This document shows, piece by piece, positions 59,148 through 64,000 of a stretch of DNA of 64,000 nucleotides. A model generated the notes under the pieces. That model was not told the DNA's origin. It searched no databases and was given only the letters and a program-made list of their open reading frames with translations. The stretch covers positions 1,984,001 through 2,048,000 of the forward strand of contig OZ007031.1 of NCBI GenBank assembly GCA_963931605.1, in the 5' to 3' direction. The translations under genes were made by a program, and so were the position numbers. Within the stretch, counting starts at the first letter, position 1, and the number at the start of each line of letters is the position of its first letter. Source of the DNA: CALUOB01 sp944322305 (GTDB taxonomy: Bacteria; Actinomycetota; Coriobacteriia; Coriobacteriales; Coriobacteriaceae).

Positions 59148-60446
59148 ATGGCGGAGGCAACCTGGACGATTCGAAGCTGCCTGGACTGGACGCGCGGGTA
59201 TTTGGAGCGCAAGGGAGACGAGAAGGCCCGCCTTGCGGCCGAATGGCTGCTAACGGCGGCCACGGGCCTCAGCCGGGTGCAGCTCTACGTTAACTACGAC
59301 CGCCCGCTTTCCCCTGCCGAGCTTGAGAAGATGCACGCCATGATCAAGCGCCGCTCGACCGGCGAGCCGCTGCAGTACATCATCGGCGAGACGAGCTTTC
59401 GCACCATCAACGTCGCCTGCGCCCCCGGGGTGCTCATCCCGCGCCCGGAGACCGAGATGCTGGTAGACGAGGTGCTGGCCTACCTGGACAAACACGTGCT
59501 CGCAGCGAGGCAGGGCGCTCAGCGCGAGCGCAAGGTCCTTGCGTGGAACACCGAGGTGGCCGAGCAGATCGCCGCAGAGCAGGAGCGCTCGGTTGCGGCG
59601 GAGGCGGCGCCTGCGCCCGCAGCGCTGATTCAGGCTGCAATCTCGGAGGCGAGCGGCGGCGACGAGGACGACGAGGACGAGAACCGCCCGGTGACGGCGA
59701 CCTTCGGCGCGTCGGGTTCAGCGCTCGACGAGCCTGACGCGCAAGCCGCGGTGCCGCCGCAGGGGGAGGGTCCCGCCGCGGAGGTCGCTGGGGAGGCTTT
59801 TGCCGCGGGGGCCTCTGCCGATGACGCGGCGCAGGAGGCCGAGCCGGATCCGGAGCCTGCGCCTGCCCCTGTGGCGCGCGTGGTCGAGGTGGGGTGCGGC
59901 ACGGGGTGCATCGGGCTCTCGCTTGCGGTGGAGCGCCCGGGTGATGTGCGCGTGCTCGAGATAGACATTGCGCCCGAGGCGTGCGCGCTCACGCGGGCGA
60001 ACCGCGACGCGCTCGATCTCGCCGGTGCGGTGGCCATCCGCCAAGGGGATTTGCTCTCCCCGGTGCGTCCGGCCGAGCAGGGCACCTTCGACGTGCTCGT
60101 CTCGAACCCTCCCTACATCCCTTCGGCGGTGATGCGCGAGCTGCCGCACGAGGTGGCCGACTTTGAGCCGGCGCTTGCGCTTGCGGGCGGCGAGGACGGG
60201 CTCGACGTGTTCCGTCGGCTGGTTGACGCGGCGCCCGGGGTGCTCAAGCCGGGCGGATTCTTTGCCTGCGAGCTGCACGAGACCACCTTGGGCCAGGCGG
60301 CGCAGATCTGCCGCGCGGCCGGCTTTGCCGAGGTGCGCATCGTGCGCGACCTGCCGGGCAAGCCGCGCTTCGTCACCGCGCGCATGCCGCACGCCGCTCA
60401 GGAAGATGCTCGGCAGGCGAGCGCCCAGCAGGCTGCCGGTCGGTAA
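59148..60446 (+). CDS. prmC: Release factor glutamine methyltransferase PrmC
   Basis: 432 residues from ATG 59148 with AGGGAGGGGAGAG. The N-terminal helical domain is WTIRSCLDWTRGYLERKG; the linker has GEPLQYIIGETSF and IPRPETEMLVDEVL. The SAM domain has VVEVGCGTGCIGLSLAVE and the catalytic NPPY in VLVSNPPYIPS. Between PRPETE and the SAM loop is an acidic, Ala-rich insert of ~125 residues (about residues 115-240), so it is far longer than the ~280-residue E. coli enzyme. It methylates the GGQ Gln of RF1/RF2. Confidence 0.93.
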   Translation: MAEATWTIRSCLDWTRGYLERKGDEKARLAAEWLLTAATGLSRVQLYVNYDRPLSPAELEKMHAMIKRRSTGEPLQYIIGETSFRTINVACAPGVLIPRPETEMLVDEVLAYLDKHVLAARQGAQRERKVLAWNTEVAEQIAAEQERSVAAEAAPAPAALIQAAISEASGGDEDDEDENRPVTATFGASGSALDEPDAQAAVPPQGEGPAAEVAGEAFAAGASADDAAQEAEPDPEPAPAPVARVVEVGCGTGCIGLSLAVERPGDVRVLEIDIAPEACALTRANRDALDLAGAVAIRQGDLLSPVRPAEQGTFDVLVSNPPYIPSAVMRELPHEVADFEPALALAGGEDGLDVFRRLVDAAPGVLKPGGFFACELHETTLGQAAQICRAAGFAEVRIVRDLPGKPRFVTARMPHAAQEDARQASAQQAAGR

Positions 60447-60467
60447 CTCCAAGCATCAAAGCACCCG

Positions 60468-60510
60468 GCGCCCGACCCGGCGCGGCTCTCGCGTGCGCCG
60501 GGTCGGGCGC
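60468..60510 (+). terminator. Hairpin after prmC
   Basis: A perfect 16-bp GC stem (60468-60483 with 60495-60510), 11-base loop, no T-run. It is the main feature of the 334-base gap 60447-60780; no gene is visible there. Confidence 0.6.
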
Positions 60511-60780
60511 TGCGCCAAGGTGTGGAGGCCTTGTGTTCGACGTGTGGTCATGCGCCGTGAACGGTTGGTGCGCATGCCTAAGCGGTCGGTTGCCGGCGGC
60601 AGATGCCGCCCGTTTGCCCCATTGACCGAGCCGGGTTCCCCGTTTGCGACAAATCTTCCGTTGAGCGCCGGCAGCCTCGGCGAGAATGAGAAAATAGCTG
60701 CTAGGTATCACGAACCCCTGCGCATCTGAAAGGCGGTTGAAAGCCTCTCACGTTGTCTTTAGGAGAAAGGTTGTGGCGCA

Positions 60781-61449
60781 ATGGTCCGCACGTACAAAAC
60801 AAGCGAGGCGACGCCGCACCCGTTGGCCATCGACGACGTGGCTGAGGATCTGCTGCGAGGGGCGCTCGCGCTGTATCCCACCGAAACCGTGTACGGCATC
60901 GGCGTTGCCGTACATACCGCCACCGGCGTTTCCGCCGGCTATCCGCGCATCTTCTCGTTAAAGCAGCGCAACCGGACCCAGACCGTCCCGTGGCTTGTAG
61001 ACAACGTTTCGGACCTCGAGACCTACGCCGTGGGCGTGGACGACGACACGCTGCGCCTGGCTGAGCGCTTCTGGCCCGGTGCCCTCACGCTCATCGTTCA
61101 TGCATCCAGCGCGGTGCCCAAGTCGCTGCAGGCGGGCGACGGAACCGTGGCCCTGCGCGTGTCGCGCTCGCCGGTCGTGGCGGCGCTTATCCGCGCCTGC
61201 GGCTGCCCGCTCGCCACGACGAGCGCCAACACCCACGGGCAGCCCGCTCCGGTTTCCTTCAGCGAGGTGGAGCCGCGCATCTTGGAGGGCGTCGACGTGG
61301 CCATAGACGGCGGCGCCACCATGTGCGGCGAGGCTTCCACCATCGTCTCGTGCCTGGGGCCGAGCCCGCGCATCTTGCGGGAAGGAGCCATCACCAGCGC
61401 CCAGATAGCCGAGGCCCTCGGGCGCGACCCGGCCCCGGCGGAACGGTAG
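60781..61449 (+). CDS. L-threonylcarbamoyladenylate synthase (TsaC/YwlC/Sua5)
   Basis: 222 residues from ATG 60781, preceded by AGGAGAAAGG at ten bases. Family motifs: LALYPTETVYGIGVAVH, RIFSLKQRNRTQTVPWLV, ERFWPGALTLIVHAS, VALRVSRSPVVAALI, LATTSANTHGQPAP. It makes threonylcarbamoyl-AMP for t6A at position 37 of ANN-decoding tRNAs. A prfA-prmC-tsaC order is common in Gram-positive bacteria. glpK starts eight bases after its stop. Confidence 0.93.
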   Translation: MVRTYKTSEATPHPLAIDDVAEDLLRGALALYPTETVYGIGVAVHTATGVSAGYPRIFSLKQRNRTQTVPWLVDNVSDLETYAVGVDDDTLRLAERFWPGALTLIVHASSAVPKSLQAGDGTVALRVSRSPVVAALIRACGCPLATTSANTHGQPAPVSFSEVEPRILEGVDVAIDGGATMCGEASTIVSCLGPSPRILREGAITSAQIAEALGRDPAPAER

Positions 61450-61457
61450 GTTTCCCC

Positions 61458-63005
61458 ATGCCCCTCTCTCTGTCAGACCTCGGCGTTATAGATGCCGCGC
61501 CCCTTGCCCCGCGCAACTCCTACGTCATGGCGCTCGACTGCGGCACCACCTCGGTGCGGGCGCTGCTCATAGACGAGTACGGCTGCGTGGTGGCCCAGGC
61601 AAGCCGCCCGGTCGCCTGCACCTACCCGCGGCCCGGCTGGGTCGAGCAGGACCCTACCGAGCTGTTGGCAAGCCAGATCGCCGCGATGATCGAGGTCCAG
61701 TTCAAAAGCGGCATCCACTCGGCCAACATCGCTGCGGTGGGCATCACCAACCAGCGCGAGACCACCGTGGTGTGGGACCGTGACACCGGCCAGCCCGTTG
61801 CCCCCGCCATCGTGTGGCAGTGCCGCCGCACGGCGCCCATCGCCAAGGCGCTCGTGACCGACGGCTACAGCGACCTTATCGCCGAGAAGACCGGCCTCAT
61901 CCCCGACGCGTACTTCTCGGCCACCAAGCTCAAGTGGATCTTGGAAAACGTTGCCGGCGCGCGCGAGATGGCTGACGAGGGGCGCCTGCTTTTCGGCACG
62001 GTGGACACCTGGCTCATCTTCAACCTCACGGGCGGGGCGGTGCACGCCACCGACTACACCAACGCAAGCCGCACCATGCTCTTCAACATCCACAAACTCG
62101 CGTGGGACGAGGACCTGCTGCGCATCATGGACATCCCGCGCTCCATGCTGCCCGAGGCGCGCCCCAGCTCGGGGGTCTTCGGGCACGTGTCCAGCGAGAT
62201 CATGACCCACATGCCGCCCATCGCCGGCGTTGCGGGAGACCAGCAGGCGTCGCTGTTCGGGCACTGCTGCTTCGAGCGGGGCTCGGCCAAAAGCACGTAC
62301 GGCACGGGCTGCTTCATGCTCGTCAACACCGGTGACACCGTGGTGCGCTCGGAGCACGGGCTCGTCTCCACGGTGGGCATCGCCGAGGGCGGGTCGGTTT
62401 CCTACGCGCTCGAAGGCTCTATCTTCCAGGCGGGCTCGGTCATCGAGTGGCTGCGCGACGGCCTGGGCCTCGTGGAGGATCCGGCCGAGACCTCGGAGGT
62501 CGCCGCGTCGCTTTCCAGCAACGGCGGCTGCTACCTGGTGCCCGCCTTCACCGGGCTCGGCTCGCCGTGGTGGGACTCCGCCGCGCGCGGCATCATCTGC
62601 GGGCTCACCCGGGCCTCGGGGCGCGCCACCATCGTGCGCGCCGCGTGCGAGGCCATCGCTTACCAGGCCTACGACGTCCTGGAGGCTATGGAGGCCGACG
62701 CCGGCTTCAAGCTCTCGAGTCTCTCGGTTGACGGCGGCGTTGCCCGCAACGACTTCATCATGCAGTTCCAGGCGGACCTTCTGCAGATTCCGGTGGAGCG
62801 CGCGGAGGTCATAGAGACCACCGCGCTAGGCGCCGCGTACCTGGCGGGGCTTGCCGTGGGGTACTGGGAGAGCCGCGAGGAGCTCGTGCAGAACCGCGAC
62901 GTGGGGCGCCGCTACCTGCCCTCCATGCCGCTCGACGTCCGCGCGCGCGAGCTGCGCGGCTGGCGCGAGGCGGTTGCGCGCACCCGCAGCCAGATAGTAA
63001 AGTAG
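61458..63005 (+). CDS. glpK: Glycerol kinase
   Basis: 515 residues from ATG 61458. FGGY-kinase motifs: MALDCGTTSVRALLIDEYG, GWVEQDPTELLASQIAAM, TNQRETTVVWDRDTGQPVAP, IVWQCRRT, SKYGTGCFML-like KSTYGTGCFMLVNTG, and VPAFTGLGSPWWDSAARG. It phosphorylates glycerol to glycerol-3-P. No glpF or glpD lies next to it. It may be co-transcribed with tsaC. Confidence 0.94.
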   Translation: MPLSLSDLGVIDAAPLAPRNSYVMALDCGTTSVRALLIDEYGCVVAQASRPVACTYPRPGWVEQDPTELLASQIAAMIEVQFKSGIHSANIAAVGITNQRETTVVWDRDTGQPVAPAIVWQCRRTAPIAKALVTDGYSDLIAEKTGLIPDAYFSATKLKWILENVAGAREMADEGRLLFGTVDTWLIFNLTGGAVHATDYTNASRTMLFNIHKLAWDEDLLRIMDIPRSMLPEARPSSGVFGHVSSEIMTHMPPIAGVAGDQQASLFGHCCFERGSAKSTYGTGCFMLVNTGDTVVRSEHGLVSTVGIAEGGSVSYALEGSIFQAGSVIEWLRDGLGLVEDPAETSEVAASLSSNGGCYLVPAFTGLGSPWWDSAARGIICGLTRASGRATIVRAACEAIAYQAYDVLEAMEADAGFKLSSLSVDGGVARNDFIMQFQADLLQIPVERAEVIETTALGAAYLAGLAVGYWESREELVQNRDVGRRYLPSMPLDVRARELRGWREAVARTRSQIVK

Positions 63006-63070
63006 GCCCGCACCTTTACGTATGCGCGCAGGCGTCTCTCGCGCCTTTGCCGCGCTGAGAGGAGGCCTCC

Positions 63071-63694
63071 GTGTCCCCTGAGATTCCCAGCAGCCAGGAA
63101 GCTCTGGTTGCCGCTATACAAAAGAGCATCTCGGCCAGCGGCTGCTCGTGCTGCGGCGCCGCACCCGGTTCCGAGTCGGGCATCCCTGCGTCCGCCGCGG
63201 GAGCGCCGGCGGCGAGCACCGCGCCGTTTCGCCATTACGTGCGCCCCTCGTGGGACAGCTACTTCATGCAGATAGCCGACGCGGTCGCCACGCGCTCAAC
63301 CTGCCTGCGCCGCCACATCGGCGCGGTGCTGGTGGCCGACAAGCGCATTCTCGCCACCGGCTACAACGGCGTGCCGGCCGGCATCGCCCACTGCGCCAAG
63401 GTGGGCTGCCTGCGCGAGCAGCTGGGCATCCCCTCCGGGGAGCGCCACGAGCTGTGCCGCGGCCTTCACGCCGAGCAGAACACGCTCATCCAGGCGGCGC
63501 GCCACGGCGGCATCGCCACCGACGGCTCGACCATCTACTGCACCGCGCACCCGTGCGCGCAGTGCACCAAGATGCTCATCAACGCCGGCGTGAAGCGCAT
63601 CGTCTACCGCGACTCCTACCCTGACGAGCTTTCCAGCGCGCTGCTCGCCGAGGCGGGCGTCGAGCTGTGCCACTTCGAAGAGGACAAGGCGTAA
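63071..63694 (+). CDS. Deoxycytidylate (dCMP) deaminase family protein
   Basis: 207 residues from GTG 63071 behind GAGAGGAGG. The first ~55 residues are Cys/Ser/Ala-rich. The deaminase domain shows RPSWDSYFMQIADAVATRS, GAVLVADKRILATGYNG, the zinc-binding HAEQN and HPCAQCTKMLINAGVKRI. This matches ComEB-type dCMP deaminases, which supply dUMP for thymidylate. The N-terminal tail with CSCCG is unusual. Confidence 0.9.
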   Translation: MSPEIPSSQEALVAAIQKSISASGCSCCGAAPGSESGIPASAAGAPAASTAPFRHYVRPSWDSYFMQIADAVATRSTCLRRHIGAVLVADKRILATGYNGVPAGIAHCAKVGCLREQLGIPSGERHELCRGLHAEQNTLIQAARHGGIATDGSTIYCTAHPCAQCTKMLINAGVKRIVYRDSYPDELSSALLAEAGVELCHFEEDKA

Positions 63695-63844
63695 AGGCGC
63701 AAGCGGCCGCTGCGCCGGCGCCGGCAAAAACGCAAAAGGCAAGACAGGGCGGCGGGAAGCCCTCCAGTTGCGCAGACGGGCAACGGCGGGGCGCTTCTCG
63801 CCGCCCGACGTGTCAACCACCACCGCACGATGAAGGGATCTGCC

Positions 63845-64000
63845 ATGGACGGCATCATTCAGATGGAGCTCGAACACTGGCCGCTCGCGCTCGTGGGGGC
63901 GCTTGTCGGCGTCGTGGCGTTTCTGCCGCTCGTGGCCGTGCTCGTTCCGACAGTCATGCGCAAGCGCGAGCCGAGCATAGCCAAGGGCGGCTTGGCCGTC
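63845..64000 (+). CDS. Membrane protein, N-terminal part (partial)
   Basis: 52 residues from ATG 63845 (GAAGGGAT upstream) before the window ends. One hydrophobic segment (LALVGALVGVVAFLPLVAVL) is followed by a positively charged stretch MRKREPSIAKGG, so the N-terminus probably faces outwards. It is too short to identify. Confidence 0.7.
   Translation, partial: MDGIIQMELEHWPLALVGALVGVVAFLPLVAVLVPTVMRKREPSIAKGGLAV

Overview
The window is about 64 kb of GC-rich bacterial DNA, densely coding on both strands with short intergenic gaps and good Shine-Dalgarno sites. Several things point to an anaerobic actinobacterium of the class Coriobacteriia (the Olsenella/Collinsella/Atopobium group). These are a rubrerythrin end, an anaerobic-type CbiK cobaltochelatase, a CoA-disulfide-reductase-like fusion protein, cellobiose-type PTS genes, MenA, and the prfA-prmC-tsaC cluster. 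The taxonomic placement is inference; no rRNA or other marker in the window settles it.

Layout. 1-7.9 kb: rubrerythrin end, a membrane/amphipathic protein, a frameshifted zinc-ribbon gene, a pentapeptide-repeat protein, an RF-1-like hydrolase, a Nudix enzyme, amt-glnK, a DUF4160-type gene pair, rsmJ and a TacA/TacT-like toxin-antitoxin pair. 8-13 kb: a 691-residue membrane protein of unknown function, then an 864-residue FAD oxidoreductase/rhodanese/sulfite-reductase-like/ferredoxin fusion. 13-20 kb: an amino acid permease followed by three ORFs (cbiK-sirC, hemC, cobA-hemD) that encode most steps from porphobilinogen to siroheme and cobalt-sirohydrochlorin. 20-30 kb: padR with a membrane partner, a histidine phosphatase, an MGMT-like protein, a nitroreductase, rlmKL and kup. 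31-38 kb: lysine synthesis by the acetylase branch (lysA-dapA-dapB-dapH, led by a lysine riboswitch) with a divergent M20 deacetylase candidate, then a HAD phosphatase. 38-47 kb: a small membrane protein, tRNA-Leu(UAA), hom, mscS, hisJ, and an ABC exporter operon (prepilin-like mini-protein, ATPase, FtsX-type permease, YxeA). 47-56 kb: manA and a beta-glucoside PTS regulon (GntR, GH1, IIC, IIB, IIA, GH4, second IIB). 55.6-64 kb: menA, prfA, prmC, tsaC, glpK, a dCMP deaminase and the start of a membrane protein.

The most unusual content is in the intergenic DNA. Two families of 30-bp-period repeats each occur twice as head-to-head clusters (forward units, spacer, inverted units): 17.3-17.8 kb and 23.4-23.7 kb for one family, 30.7-30.9 kb and 58.2-58.7 kb for the other. 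A dispersed 127-bp inverted-repeat element occurs at 21.9 kb and 30.4 kb, the second copy flanked by near-identical palindromes. Several other long hairpins stand alone. These explain most of the large non-coding gaps.

Other points of interest are a well-initiated 8-codon upstream ORF ending in UAG directly ahead of prfA, twin operators in the divergent promoters at 13.0-13.2 kb, a decayed 3' end of the 864-residue fusion gene 2.4 kb away from the intact copy, and a PTS IIC gene whose expected start codon reads AAG.
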